Source: Ascaphus truei
Lineage: Eukaryota; Chordata; Amphibia; Anura; Ascaphidae
Length of the DNA stretch: 64,000 bases
NCBI GenBank assembly: GCA_036426205.1
Contig: CM071573.1
Coordinates: 76,604,159 to 76,668,158, forward strand
Direction of reading: 5' to 3'
Positions within the stretch are counted from its first letter, which is position 1. Every line of letters begins with the position of its first letter. Positions 44,511 through 57,326 of this stretch are shown in pieces. The notes beneath the pieces are model-generated. The model did no database searches. It was given only the letters and a program-made list of their open reading frames with translations, and was not told the DNA's origin. The position numbers and the translations under genes are program-made.

Positions 44511-45735
44511 CCATGGAAACTGGATGTGCATTCTCATTGGCTGTCCCTTGGTGAGTGACAGGCCGATCAGCCTATCACAGGGGTGGAGGGATGTGCATCC
44601 TCACTGGCTGTCTCTGGGTGAGTGACAGGCCATTCAGCCTATCACCGAGGGATGTGCAGACATCCTTAGAGAATTATATACAGTATATGTATGAGGAACA
44701 AGAAGTGCAAGCTCCATAGCGTAACTTTATCTAAACATTTTTTAATAAAACAGTCCCTGTACTTAATATGCCACACACCAGTCTCTCAACTATCTACCCC
44801 AAGCTAATCAACACGCTTTAAGTTAACCTGAATTCCTATTTTCAATTTTAGATTTATGACATTTCGTGTGTAATATATTATTACTGCCTAATTGCTTGTC
44901 CATTAAATGATATAGACCAGCTTAATGCCCTTTCAATTCAATCAGATAAACCTGACTATGCCAAATCTTCCTGTAACCATAATGCTTTTACACAGAACAA
45001 AAAGTACCTTGATATATTTGCAATGCCTGAAGATATTGGTTTACATGCTCGGTTTCAGTGGTTTTCACAGCATTTTCTGAAATGCTGAGAAACGTGTCAC
45101 CAATTATTGAAACGGAAGAAAGTGTTAGGTCGGCAGTGAAGCCTTCATTCACAAGCAACAGATGAGCTGTTTTCATGTTACTCTTGTGAGTGCAACCTAC
45201 TGTAGTCTTTTTATACAATGTACATCCAATATACGACACTATTAGGTGTCCTTTTTGTGTTCAAAGCTTTATTTATATGTATATAACTGCCAATTGGAAG
45301 AGGCTTAATGAAGCTACTGACGTACACGACTTGTATTTATTATTAGACTGGGCCTTTAGTATATACATTAGTATTCCATCTGCATTTATTACTAGATTGT
45401 GGGTAATTGTTCAGTAATACATGAATTAGATACATTTTTATATTATTTTACATGTTGTTAATTTTTTTAATTGCACTATACGCATTACTTTTCTACCAAT
45501 TATTGGAAAGGGAAAACGATAAACAATGGAGCACCGTGAATGTGTTTACATTTCATAAAATAACCCCTAAATCAGAGCCTGGAAGAGGTCGTTAGACCTT
45601 TTAGGGGTTTAGTCTATATCAGAGGAAGCGGAAAATCGGATTGTTATTGATCTAAAATTCTCCATTGAGGTCAATGGGAAATTTCAGCCGTAAAGTGGCC
45701 AGATCTGCTGCTTTATGGATATAGAATAATCCCCT
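44511..45735. other. Intronic sequence, no gene
   Basis: A short direct duplication (ggctgtc-c-tgggtgagtgacaggcc) occurs near 44540 and 44600. The rest is AT-rich with nothing recognised. Confidence 0.45.
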
Positions 45736-45739
45736 TAAA

Positions 45740-46160
45740 TCAGGAGTGGCCAATTCCAGTACTCAATGGCCACCAACAGGTCAGGTTTTCAGCATATCCC
45801 TGCTTCAGCACAGCTGGCTCAACCAGTGGGACTATCTAGGTTCGATCCAGAAGAGGATCAAAAGATACCCCAATTATGCACTCAATACATATAAATCAAA
45901 GTAACAGGACTATAGTAGGGTTTGTTACTTTGATTTATATGTATTGAGTGCATAATTGGGGTATCTTTTGATCCTCTTCTGGATCGAACAAAGATAGTCC
46001 TGCTATTATCCCTGCATGCACCTTACCTTTTATCAATACCTTATATTTAGGAAATCAATTGGTGAGCGGTTATATCTAGCTCTATATTTAGGGCTCAACC
46101 AGTGGCTCAGTCAAATACTGAGTCACTGATTGAGCCACCTTTGCTGAATCACATGACCCT
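45740..46160. repeat. Palindromic MITE family A, copy 7, split by a fold-back insertion
   Basis: The left half ends ggctcaaccagtgg at 45829. The right half starts with the same 14 bases at 46092. Without the insert the MITE is continuous. Confidence 0.85.
45830..46091. mobile_element. 262-bp fold-back insertion with 14-bp TSD
   Basis: GGCTCAACCAGTGG flanks both sides (45816-45829 and 46092-46105). Inside, 45840-45905 and 45924-45989 are perfect 66-bp inverted repeats around an 18-bp loop. An outer pair gactatct/agatagtc (45830-45837 and 45992-45999) extends the stem. About 90 bp of unpaired tail follows, with tatatttag occurring twice. Confidence 0.9.
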
Positions 46161-46163
46161 TTA

Positions 46164-46330
46164 CATCAGGGGTGGCCAACTCCAGTCCTCAAGGGTCACC
46201 AACAGATTAGGAACAGGCTGTACCTCTATGAGACAGTCCATAGAGCGTACAAGCCAATGAGCCAATGAGGGCGAACCAGCCCCGTTACATCACGGCCACG
46301 CCTCCCCGTCACGAGCGATCTCATTTCACA
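46164..46330. repeat. MITE family A end joined to a GC-rich repeat
   Basis: caggggtggccaactccagt begins a further family A end (46164-46210). It is followed by caatgagggcgaaccagc and cgccaccg-like GC-rich sequence related to 37973-38246. Confidence 0.55.
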
Positions 46331-47454
46331 GAATTTTTGTTTTTGAGGAGCAGCAGGTCAGCGCTCTCATATAACACACCTTTACTCTTTCTTACCATTA
46401 TTATCTTAACGCACATACATATAGCACCCAGGGTATTTGTAGAACCTGATTTAGTATAGGTAAGACACATACTTTATTTATGGTCTGTGCCACTTCTGAA
46501 AAGGTTGCATTTTGACAAATTGCATGCATGTTTTTGCTTTGTTTTGTACACCTGGGAAAAGTGGATACATTTAATCTGCACAAGAAAAGCCTTTTCTTTT
46601 AATACTAATGCTGTTTGGAAGAAGCATAAGACCATATGGTGCAACCCAACAATTCTCCTTTCACATTTCAGATAGATATGTCTCCATGGGGCTATCTCTG
46701 TCAATGGCAACATTTATTTTATTGCTTAGAATTTGCATGGTAGTACAAGCCACCTGCCAATTGCATCACCACCGTTTAGAAGGGATCTCTGGAGGAAAAT
46801 AAAAGTTAACCAAGAGGTTGGTTTTAACTGGATTCCATACAAAAAGTAGATTGTTAATAACTGTACATGGGAAAATATAAAAATATACTAAGATTATATT
46901 TATTTTTCTGATGCACATTTTGAGAACTCCCTTGTTACAGGATTTGTAGTATATTTGTATTCTATTTATATCAAACAATTATTTATTGGGGGGGAGGGGG
47001 GATTTAATGTAAATAGTTACTGGATTTAATCTGTACAAAAAAATACCTTTAATTATTTCGAGTTGCTTTACAATGTAATACAGTGATGTATTTAAATTGC
47101 AGGTGCACTTAACGATATCCAGATTCATAGTGAGAGGGCTGAAGATGTTTGTTGATGAATGAAAGCTACTCTTGAATATCAACCAGCCTGTGTTTGCCCT
47201 TTTGTTAATATGTGTTTACAAGCACCAATTTCGCATCAACAATAGCCAGATCCGGAGAACGTTAAATTATGAAAATCAACAACAGTTGATACACCTTAAA
47301 AGTCCAATGTAAATGCTACACAGAGAATTCAAAAACATGTGTCATGTTTGAATGAAATGTCAACACCTGTTCACCAGCATAAACAAGTTGTCCTTCTAAA
47401 TAACAACACTAGAGGTAATTTCACATTTTTTTTTATTATCAACTGCTTCAGTAT
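46331..47454. other. Intronic AT-rich sequence
   Basis: No repeat boundary or exon is recognised. Confidence 0.45.
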
Positions 47455-47862
47455 AGTACCGACTAGCACCTTCACTATCCACCTTCAAAACCCACCTTAA
47501 AACACACCTGCTTAAGGAAGCATATGAGTAGCTAGATGGCCGATAATAAACACCTCTTACATTAACCTTGGCCCCCTGCAGACGCGTTTACCAGAACACC
47601 CTCCTACTGTCTCTGTATGTTCTTCCTACCAACCAATTAGATTGTAAGCTCTTCGGAGCAGGGGCTACTTTTTCAAAATGTTACTTTTAAGTCTGAAGCA
47701 CTTCTTACCTTTATGTGTTATTTATATCTTATTATGTGTTATTTATATCTTATGTGTTATTTATATCTTATTATTTATATGATTGTAACTATTACTGCTG
47801 TGAAGCGCTATGTACATTAATGGTGATATACAAATAAAGACAGACATACATACATACTAAAA
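47455..47862 (+). mobile_element. LINE 3' end with CATA tail, copy 2
   Basis: Starts in the coding end (gcaccttcactatccacctt) and ends acaaataaagacagacatacatac. It has a local tandem of ttatgtgttatttatatc near 47715-47765. Confidence 0.8.
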
Positions 47863-48194
47863 ATAAGTTAAGCAGAAACAGCAATAGAAAAGAGTAGAGA
47901 TCATCGGATTACTCACCAACATGTGAATTTGCAGCGAATATGGCATTTAGAGAGAGAGTCACTAGCACATGTCCCAGGTATCTCACAGGTGCCCATTTAT
48001 GTCTGCGCCCAGGTGGCCACCGGCGGAATTGCATACATTCACGCACATTTTTATAACGGAAACTTTGCAGACAAATATTTGTCAGCGGTGCAAATATTAA
48101 CAAAAAATACTGCAAAATATATGAGGGTTGAATTTTGATTCATTTGCCCATCTCTAGAAAGGAGGTTAACCTAAAATATGGATATCGTCACATA

Positions 48195-48797
48195 AAAATT
48201 GCTATCAAATCCCGTATCACACATTCAATTCTCCTCCTCACTTTTAAAGCTTTACACTCTTCTGCCCCTCCTAACATCTCAGCCCTAATTTCTCACTATG
48301 CACCATCCCGAATCGCGTTCCGCTCACGGATGTCTTCTCTCTACCCCCTTTGTATCTAAAGCCCTCTCCCGTATTAAACCTTTCTCACTGATTGCCCCAC
48401 ACCTCTGGAATGCCCTTCCCCTTAATACCCAAATAGCACCCTCTCTATCCACCTTTAAGACCCAGCTTAAAACCCACTTGCTTAACGAAGCATATGAGTA
48501 GCTCCGCGGCTAACACTATACACCTGGTACATAAAGCGTGGCCCCTTGCAGACGCACTTACCAGTCTGCCCTCCTACAGTATCTGTATGTTCCTCCTACA
48601 AATTAGATTGTAAGCTCTTCGGAGCAAGGACACCTTTTCCTAAATGTTACTTTTATGTCTGAAGCACTTCATCCCATTATCTGTTATTTGTATTATTTGT
48701 TATTTATATGATTGTTACTTGTACAGTATTACTGCTGTGCAGCGCTATGTAGATTAATGGCGCTATATAAATAAAGACATAAATACAAACATACATA
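48195..48797 (+). pseudogene. LINE 3' end with ORF2 C-terminus, copy 3
   Basis: An open stretch at 48298-48501 ends LWNALPLNTQIAPSLSTFK followed by TQLKTHLLNEAYE and a stop. This is the usual C-terminus of CR1/L2/Rex-type ORF2 proteins. The 3' UTR follows, with tagattgtaagctcttcgga and the end tggcgctatataaataaaga. Truncated at the 5' end, like most LINE copies. Confidence 0.85.
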
Positions 48798-48799
48798 GA

Positions 48800-48912
48800 G
48801 AGCAGGGGTGGGTAACTCCAGAAGACTGAGATACCTGTGCTGAAGCAGGCATATCCTTAAAACCTGTTCTGTTGGTGGCCCTTGACGAATGGAATTGCCC
48901 ACTGCTGCCATA
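48800..48912. repeat. Palindromic MITE family A, copy 8 (partial)
   Basis: It contains gtgctgaagcaggcatatcc, ttaaaacctgttctgttgg, and cttgacgaatggaattgccc. Confidence 0.75.
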
Positions 48913-50596
48913 GAGCATGGTTTAAAACAAAAGCCGAGATTCATTACAAGGTACTAAGCTTTAGCACATCTAAATTCCCAATCGTAACACCCTTTAGTTA
49001 TGAATATGGGCCAAAGAGTGATAAGGAAGAATTGTACGTAGAACCTCATCCGTGTAATATATGTCTTACTTTTTAAGTAGACTCTTATACTGAACCACAT
49101 TACTGTGATAATGTTAGAGTCGTCACTGACACATTTTTTTAAGACGCAATTGAAAAAAAATTCTACAGATTAAAACAATGAATAATTGACTAAATGCAGA
49201 TGTAGCATATATTACCTGCTGCAGGGAAAATGATTAGCGCTACATCTATAAATAACAGACGTGACGATTTCAATTACAAAAATTAAAATGATGGAATTAT
49301 CTATGACCTTCAATGTGCCTAACTCACGTTGTGCTCCAAAATATTTATTTGTTGCTGAAAAGACTTATCTAGAGCAAAAATCCTTCCTGTATGTATTTGA
49401 CCTCGAGGTAATGGGTTACTTTCATGAATACATTTGATTTATTTCTGTCATAATGCAAAACGTTTAACAATTAAAATAATCTTCTGGACCTGTGTGGTAT
49501 ATTACCTAGATGAAGGTGTTAGGTTTTGGATACATTTTACCAGTTCAAGGAACTAGCCATGCTTGTTGCATCCACCGTTGGAATGCCTTGTGTATAATAC
49601 CTGCAATTAATTATTTGTTGTATGATGAATTTGTCTTTGTAATAACCTCTCAGGGTTTTGTAGTTGACAAGGATTATATTGCTCGTTAGGTTCTCTTGTG
49701 GTTTACTGATTTCAGAGGAATCTTAAGAAGCAATTCTAGCCTTCTTACCTTCAGGACTCCATCCATTACTTGGATGTGGAGTCTAATTCACTATTGTGAG
49801 TTTGTGTTATAGAATCTCGGTGTGGGACAAAACCTTCCAGATTACATTGTAATCGGTATATTTCACATCATTCATTTTTCCACTTCATAGCCATAGGGGT
49901 TTTTAATATGTTGAAGGTTCATCTGGCAAAGCAAAGAGGTCCTAATGTGAATGTTCTGGGATTAGAAATACTAGTCAGGAACCCTCTGGCATCTTATTAC
50001 TCTGCTGTTAGTTCACATATGTCATAACTGATGATTTACAGGTAAAACTCCAATTAAAACCATATTGAAGAGGAAGTCTGAAAATATATCCTTTGTAAGA
50101 CAACCAAACAGCTTCGGCCATGCAGGCGCATCCCTTTGTTTGTGACATATTATAAAAGATGATAGGTTGGAAGGAGCCCAGTGGTTGTCTTGTAGTGGTA
50201 CCACATGGTGCCAGATACAAAAAGATGGTCACAACCTGAACTAGAGGAGGCTTCCGTTGTACTAGGAAGGATGGTTCTACTACAATGGAGCCAGTTACCA
50301 GAGAGAAAAATGAAACGCAAAAGTAGAAGAGACAGGATATTGAAGGCACCACAGGAGGAATAATGAGGAGCGCTTGAGTGCAAACAATTTTAATACTCTA
50401 AAGGATTTAGTGACAAGTCTCATTTAGAAAATAAGAGGTTGCCTCACCTATAATAAACTTTGAAGCCAGGGCCACCATACAAAGCTGTGGCATCTTCTCA
50501 TCCTAGAATCATTTTGAGTGGGGAGTGCCCCATATTTATAATTAGGAAGTCTGGCTTACGTGAGCTGGAAATGCCTTTTCTTAAACATGACTACAT
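48913..50596. other. Intronic sequence before the L1 insertion
   Basis: AT-rich, no repeat recognised. 49090-49450 has several TAAT- and ATTA-type words and could be regulatory, but this is not testable here. Confidence 0.35.
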
Positions 50597-50611
50597 AAAA
50601 CACTGAAACAA

Positions 50612-50753
50612 GAGGCGCATGCGCGATGGTGAGGTGGGTAGCTGCTTAGGCTGAGAGCTCCTACCCCCGCCGCACGAATAAAGCATTAATAACTGCAATA
50701 AAGTCTAATTTTGCCTTCGCAATTCCCCTGCATAAACCGGAGTACCGGCCGAG
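50612..50753 (+). promoter_or_regulatory. 5' UTR / internal promoter region of the L1-type LINE
   Basis: 142 bp between the target duplication and the ORF1 ATG. It begins gaggcgcatgcgcgatgg and is CpG-containing. It would have to include the internal promoter if the copy is full length. Confidence 0.6.
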
Positions 50754-51712
50754 ATGGCCCCGCAGTCCTCAAAAAAGAAAACTACCGGCGATTTAAGGAA
50801 ATATTTGAGCCGAGCGACGACACGGGGAGCCGGAGCAGAAATGGCGCCGGGCTCCGCGGCGGGCTCGGAGTCAGAGCGTGAAGAGGACACAGAAGAGGCA
50901 CCGGAGCAATTAACCGTGCGGAGGTGCGACTTTGATCGCCTCTACAACGGCATGAAGACGCTCTTCCGCGCAGAAATCCAGGAACTTAAGAAAGAGGTTC
51001 AGGGCCTGGGAGAGCGCACGGGAGCACTAGAGGATAAAATGGCAGCTGTCACTACTACAGCCCGAAAAGCGGAGAAGAGGTCCAACTACCTACAGGCCCA
51101 TATCTCGGAGCTTGCGGACAGGCAAGAGGTCTCTGAGAACCGGGATCGCCGCAGTAACATACGCGGCATCTCAGAGGAGGTCACAGAAATAATGGACTTC
51201 ATAACTCGTTGGATGACCACCTTGCTTCCGGATGTGCCCGCTACGGAGCTAACGATGGATCGCTGCCACCGGGCCCTCCGGAGCCGGCCGGCGGCTAATG
51301 ATCAACCGAGGGACGTAATAGCCCGCATGCACTACTTCCGCACGCGGGAAGCAATCTTCCAGACAGCTAGGGGGGAGGGGGCCTGCAAGTTTGAGGGCAC
51401 CTCCCTCCAGCTGTTTCAGGACCTGTCCCCATAACCCTGGCCAAGCACAGGAAACTGCAGCCCATTACCACTCTGCTACAGGACAGGGCCATACGCTACC
51501 GATGGACCTTTCCATTTGGACTGCTGGTCCTACGGAATGGGAAGGCCATCTCCATGAAAGAACCCGAGGAGGGCCCTGACTTCCTCCGAAAACTCGGAGT
51601 AGAGGAGGGTCAGGCATCTGCTCCCCGACGAGACCCAGAGCCAGACACAGACTGGCAACAAGCCTCTACCTCCAAGAAAAACAGGGGAAGAGCGGAAGTG
51701 GAAAAGGAGTGA
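50754..51712 (+). pseudogene. L1-type ORF1 protein (RNA-binding), one frameshift
   Basis: The frame from 50754 encodes a disordered basic N-terminus, a coiled coil (about residues 60-125, with FRAEIQELKKEVQGLGE), and an RRM-like domain with RSNIRGISEE and MDRCHRALR. The first frame stops at 51432. The C-terminal domain continues one base back in another frame (ITLAKHRKLQP...), ending at 51710-51712. The break lies in the C run at 51427-51430 and fits loss of a single C. ORF1p binds element RNA as a trimer in the cytoplasmic RNP. Confidence 0.9.
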
Positions 51713-53154
51713 AGAAATAATAAACCCTTACATAAACTAATAAAATGACTCTTACCCCGGTTCGGTTGCTGCAGTTGCGGCGCAAGTTACTCCCAAAATG
51801 GCGCTAATACCCCTCAATGATGAGGGCGACAGAACAGAGGGTTTCAGCCAGCCCCCGGCGACCCACTGAGAGCCCCAACAGTGTCACAACGCTCGGTGAA
51901 GCCTGCGATACCCTGCGCGGCGATGCCACCCCTGCGCTTACCTTAACAGCCAGTTGACGGAAAAGTCAGGACCCAGGAAGCACGCCGTGACACGCACACA
52001 CCTAAAAATGGAGTCACCAAGAGGTTTGGCGGGCTTGCTGTCTCCTGCGGATGAAGAAGCACTCTGTGCGGGAAGACTGCACCAGATGATGTCCGCTTCC
52101 GTCGACGTCCGGCGGCCGAATGAAGACGACCGAATGGACGTCACCGGATGTAGCAGGATGGCCATCTTGGATGGGGCAAACTATACCCGACACCGAAAGT
52201 GATAGCTGGAGGGGGCAGAGCGGCCGGACCGCCGGCAACGTCGGGAGGGGGACTGGCATGGGCACTAGGAGAGCCAAGGACAAGCCGCAGCGCGGACACA
52301 GCGAGGCATAAGGCACTATGGCCAGAGCGATAGATCAGGTCCCTGATCCAAGTCAAGTAGGTTCATATATCGCCCCTCCCCCCCCCCTAGGGCCAGGCAG
52401 CAAGGGCCCCACAAGTAGAGGAGATAACAGGGCACACAGTCAAGCAAGGCACAGCCTCCCCCATAGTCCTAGCACAAAATACCATTCAGCTCGAGAGTAA
52501 GAATAGGTGGAAGGACCGCAGCAGCGCCCTAGCCTAGTTTGCACTAGGACAGCTTGAGCAGGGGCAGAGGGGGGGGACTATTTAGGGGCAGTTACTGAAG
52601 GCTGGCTGAAAAGAAAGGAAAGGAAAGAAATGAAAAGAGGGACAAGCCCAAAGTCAACTAAAGAGATAGCGCAGGTCAAAGAGGGAGGCGCAGTCAAGCA
52701 GCAATGTTGTTGCAGATATTGATGTTAACTATGTTTTTTGTGTTCATATGTTCAAAGGCGGTGGCGGGAAGCATTACGCCCACTGTCGGCATGGGACTCC
52801 ACGCGGGTTCCTGGGGAACAGCCCCCAGGAGATCCGCACAAGACCCCGCTGGGCCGGTAAACATGGGCCAGGAGCTTGCTTCCACGTTCAGAGCGAGGCA
52901 GGCCCAGACTGGACCCCCAGGAGGGGCAATTCCGGTGACCACGGGGATCCAAACCCGGTGGTACACTGAATGTTTTATTTGTTGTTGTCTTAGTGTTTTC
53001 CTAGTGTTCCCCATATATGTACCCTCCTGTTTCCCCCGCATTCAGGCCAGAGGAGCACGCGACAACTTCAGGAGCCTTCGATGCCAACGGACACCTCGAG
53101 GAATCTGGCCCGACACCCCAGGTCCCTTCACAGCGCTACACCTGAAAAACATCA
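51713..53154 (+). other. Long spacer between ORF1 and ORF2 of the LINE
   Basis: About 1.44 kb without a long conserved frame. It is GC-rich with C-runs and purine tracts (52610-52640). Short ORFs here show no family resemblance. It is inside the TSD-bounded element, so it is element sequence or an early insertion. Confidence 0.6.
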
Positions 53155-56100
53155 ATGGGTAGGGACCTCACAGTAATTTCACATAACGTGAAAGGATTTA
53201 ATAGCCCACATAAGAGATGTCTGGCCATGCTGGATTACAAAAAATTAAACCCTGACATTATCCTCCTACAGGAGACACACTTCTCTAAGAGCAATTCCCC
53301 AAAATATATAGACGGCAGATATCAGACCTGGGTAGCAGCGTCAGCCAACAAAAAAAAGAGAGGGGTCGCGATCATGATGCACAATCGGCTAACACTAGAC
53401 ATTAAACTTACGAAGAAAGATGCTAATGGTCAGTTTATCATAGTTGTGGGGACCATTCGCGGACAACCCCTTACCATAGCAAACTTTACGCCCCCAGTGA
53501 CCGTGCTGATACCTTCCTTGATAGATTTTTCATGACCTTACACAAGGTAGCGCAAGGTGCCATAATATTGGGAGGGGACTTCAACCACTGGACCCGCACA
53601 CAGATAGATGCACCCCAGGTGGACGTAAAAATCCGCAAAGCAGAGCGGCTTGGGTTAGAGGCCTCAGAGCTAACAGTTTAGTCGACATCTGGCGTGAGCA
53701 ACACCCAGGCGCAAGAGAATACACATTTTACTCACATCCACACGACCGCTACAGTAGGATAGACTACCTCTTAGTATCCAATAGAATGGTTTCGCAGATC
53801 TCCCATACGGGAATCCATGATATTTCATGGTCTGATCATGCACCTGTAGAGCTGCGGTGCACCGATTTTGGACTGGACAGGCCAGGAGCGATTTGGAAAC
53901 TCAATGAGTTATTAATTAAAATCCCTGAGGTGGAACAAATGGTAGGGGGAAAAATCAGGGAATATTTTTCTGAGAACGTCGGTAGCGTGGCATCTCAATC
54001 TACCCTTTGGGAGGCCCATAAGGCGACACTTCGCGGTGAACTCATTGGGATTGCGAGTAGGCGGAAGAAAGAAAGGGAACGAAAGATTTATACTTTACAT
54101 GCTGAATTGACAACCCTATCCGCCCTACATAAACGAAATAAACAGGCACAGACCCTTAAGGCATGGCTGGATACCAAAACAAAACTAAATTTACTGATGT
54201 CCTCCCAGGCTGAGAAGGAGATGACTTGGACCAGACGGAAATTCTATGAACGAGCAAACAAGCCAGATACCCCGCTTGCCAATAAACTGCGGAACATAAA
54301 CCGTAATTCCCATATCCAGGCAATTAGAACAAGTAAAGGTGACCTCACTTCTGATCCTAACCAAATTGTAGAAGAATTTAAAACTTATTACGAGACCCTA
54401 TATGACGGGGCTAAGGTCTCCCATTGCGAGACTACTCGTACACAGCTAAAGACATTCCTAAATGGAGCATATCTGCCCAAACTGGGCAAAGCGGAAAGGG
54501 ACACGCTACAGGAAGATTTTTCGGGTGAGGAAATATCTGAGGTAATCAAAGCACTGAAGTCATCGAAAGCCCCAGGCCCCGATGGCTTCTCTAATCTATA
54601 TTACAAAAAAATTCGGAAACTGTTGGTACCTCACCTGACTAGATTGTTTAACTCATTTTTGGAAGGTGCCCCCATACCTGGCCAAATGCTACAAGCGTCT
54701 ATATCAGTGATCCCCAAACCAGGGAAGGACCCAGCTGACTGTAAAAGTTACCGTCCAATCTCATTAATCAATTCGGACACCAAAATTTTCTCCAAATTAC
54801 TGGCTAACCGCCTAAACAGGGTTATGCCCAGGCTGGTCCACCCAGATCAAGTAGGGTTCATCTGCGGGAGGCAAGCGGCTGATAACACTAGACGGATCAT
54901 AGACTTAATTAATTTAGCGCAAAGACACAATATCCCGTCTATGGCACTTAGTTTAGATGCCGAAAAAGCCTTTGACCGAATTGATTGGCTCTATCTTAAA
55001 GAGATGCTTGGGGAGTTTGGCATAGGGGGGAGAATGTTGGGCGCCATTCTAGCTCTCTATCGAGAACCAAGGGCGAGGGTCAGGCACCAGGGCTTCCCCT
55101 CGGAGGAGTTCCCGATACGGAGTGGCACCAGACAGGGGTGTCCCCTGTCCCCACTTATTTTTGCACTATGCATAGAGCCCTTGGCGGCACATATTCATAG
55201 CAGCCCAGACATAACAGGCATCCAAATCCAAGAACAGTCACACAAAGTGGCCCTGTACGCAGATGACATCATTCTAATGTTGTCAAAGCCCCTTACCTCT
55301 CTGCCGAATGTCTTTAGGTTGATGGATAAATTTAATAAGATTTCGGGTTTCAAAATTAACCAAACCAAATAAGAAGCTCTAAATATAAACCTGCCAAAGG
55401 TCACGGAGAAATTGATCGAACTAAATTTTAACTTCAAATGGCAAGCCTCCTCCATTAAATATCTCGGTATCAATATTACCAGAGACTATAGCGCCCTTTA
55501 TAAAGCCAATTACCCCAGACTGATAAGGACTCTGACGGAGGATCTCAGGCTTTGGTCGGGCTACGCAGTTTCATGGATCGGCAGGATCCAGGGCCTTAAG
55601 AGGAACCTCCTCCCCAGAATCCTGTACCTTTTCCAGACCCTCCCGGTGCAGGTGGCCAGGGATGACATCCTCCGGTTACAGTCCTCCATGGTGAAATTTG
55701 TCTGGGGTAATAATAAAAAACCACGCATTAAGTCTAGTACGCTAATGAGACCGACGGTAAGAGGAGGACTTGGGATACCTTGCTTGATAGCTTATTTCAG
55801 AGCGGCACAATTAACCCAAATTATACAATGGCACATGCCATCTGGCCTCCGTAGATGGGTTGAGTTAGAAAAGGCATGTAGCGCCCCTGTAGAGTTACAG
55901 GACTTCATCTGGCTACCAAAAAAGGTCCACAAGACTATAGGAGAGCCGCTGGCGGCACTGAGGAACTCGTTGGCAATTTGGGAGGATACCAGATATAGGT
56001 GTGCTCTTACCACCCAGAACACGCTCATGACCCCGTTTGTAGGGAACATTGATTTCGCTCCGGGCCTGCCGAGCAAGAACTTAATGGCTTGGAAATTGAA

Positions 56101-56959
56101 TGGCCTTACGAAATTGCTACATCTGGAGGGGAGTCCACTGTTAAAATCCTTTGATCAAATTAAATCTGAAAGCGGGATGCCAAATTCTGAATTCTTTAGA
56201 TACCTCCAGATAAGAGCATTTTACAACAAGATCCCTAAACGCCCCAGGCGTACAAATTTTGAGCAACTGTGTTCGAGAGGTACGGACACCACAGGACTTA
56301 CTTCTCGGATATACAGAGAGGTGGTCTGCCCTGGAACTGACGACAACACTAAACTGAGTTATAGACACGCATGGGAATCGGACTTAGGGGAGACACTAGA
56401 GGACGAAGACTGGGACTCGATAGTGCTGGCAGCAGCTAAAAGCTTGATATGCACGACTTTGAAGGAGAATGCATATAAGGTCCTAATGAGGTGGTACCTT
56501 ACCCCAATACGATTATCAAAGTTTGTAAAAGATTACCCCCCATTGTGCCCCAAACAATGTGGGGAACATGCAGACTTGCTGCATATGCTGTGGGGTTGCA
56601 CCAAAGTGGCTCCTTTATGGGAGGAAATCCAGGATTGGCTACCGAGGATTCTCGGACAACCGGTCCCCTTGGACCCCTGGCTGTTCCTGCTGGGCAGGTG
56701 CACCCGGGGGCTAAGCAGACCGGCACAAAAATTGATTGCACATTTTGCAACAGCCATGAGCTGCGAACTCGCAGCACAATGGAAGCAGCCAGACTTACCC
56801 ACATTAACGAAAATTAAGAACAGGATTTGGTATGTTTGCCGGATGGAGCAATTGACGAGTCTGGTCAATGACACCGGCACAAATTTTCTAAAAGTCTGGG
56901 CCCCATGGCTAGACCATTCGGACATCCCAGGGGTGAATGCCACCAATATTCTGCTTTGA
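53155..56959 (+). pseudogene. L1-type ORF2 (APE endonuclease and reverse transcriptase), two frameshifts and one stop
   Basis: The endonuclease starts MGRDLTVISHNVKGFNSP and has ILLQETHF. One lost T in the run at 53485-53487 moves the match to a second frame containing GGDFN (53571-53585). A second shift before about 53670 moves it to a third frame with YSRIDYLLVS and SDHAPV, which completes the catalytic set. RT motifs follow: FICGRQAADNTRR, LSLDAEKAFD, GTRQGCPLSPL and ALYADDIIL. An in-frame TAA (55370-55372) sits where related proteins read K-S-E-A-L, so one base change explains it. The frame then runs to 56959 with a Cys/His cluster (CPKQCGEHADLLHMLWGC). The protein nicks DNA and reverse transcribes its own RNA. 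Confidence 0.95.
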
Positions 56960-57289
56960 TAGATCGAGATGCATTCTCCACCAAAATAGCGGCACTGACA
57001 ATTACGGTGAGGGGTACCGGTAGGGAAGACGTAAGACGTAAGTAGGGTTTCCATAGAAGGTCTCACGTTGTAAGGGGATGACATCGGAGATAGAAGAACA
57101 CAGCCAAGAGATGCCCCTTGCCCGGCCTGCCCCCCCCCCCCCTGTGTTCGTCCTGTCTGTCCCGTGAGTCTGTCGTCTTCCCCTGTACGTCATAAGTTGT
57201 TCAGTTTGGCAACAATAACGAAAATGGGACCATGATCACTTATATAAGACAGTGGGTTGTTAGACAATGTTTGACCTGTAACATGTCCC

Positions 57290-57311
57290 AATAAAAACGT
57301 TTTGTTGAAAA
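57290..57311 (+). terminator. Polyadenylation signal and A tail of the LINE
   Basis: AATAAA at 57290-57295 is followed by acgttttgttg and an A run that merges with the target duplication. Confidence 0.8.
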
Positions 57312-57326
57312 AAAACACTGAAACAA

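Larger units (their letters stand above)
50612..57311 (+). mobile_element. Full-length L1-type LINE with 15-bp TSD
   Basis: Perfect 15-bp duplications AAAACACTGAAACAA lie at 50597-50611 and 57312-57326. The 6.7-kb element has a short 5' UTR, ORF1, a long spacer, ORF2 with endonuclease and RT, and a 3' UTR with AATAAA and an A tail. It belongs to the L1 superfamily (L1 or the frog Tx1-related group), judged by the coiled-coil ORF1 and the APE endonuclease. Both ORFs are broken. Confidence 0.95.
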
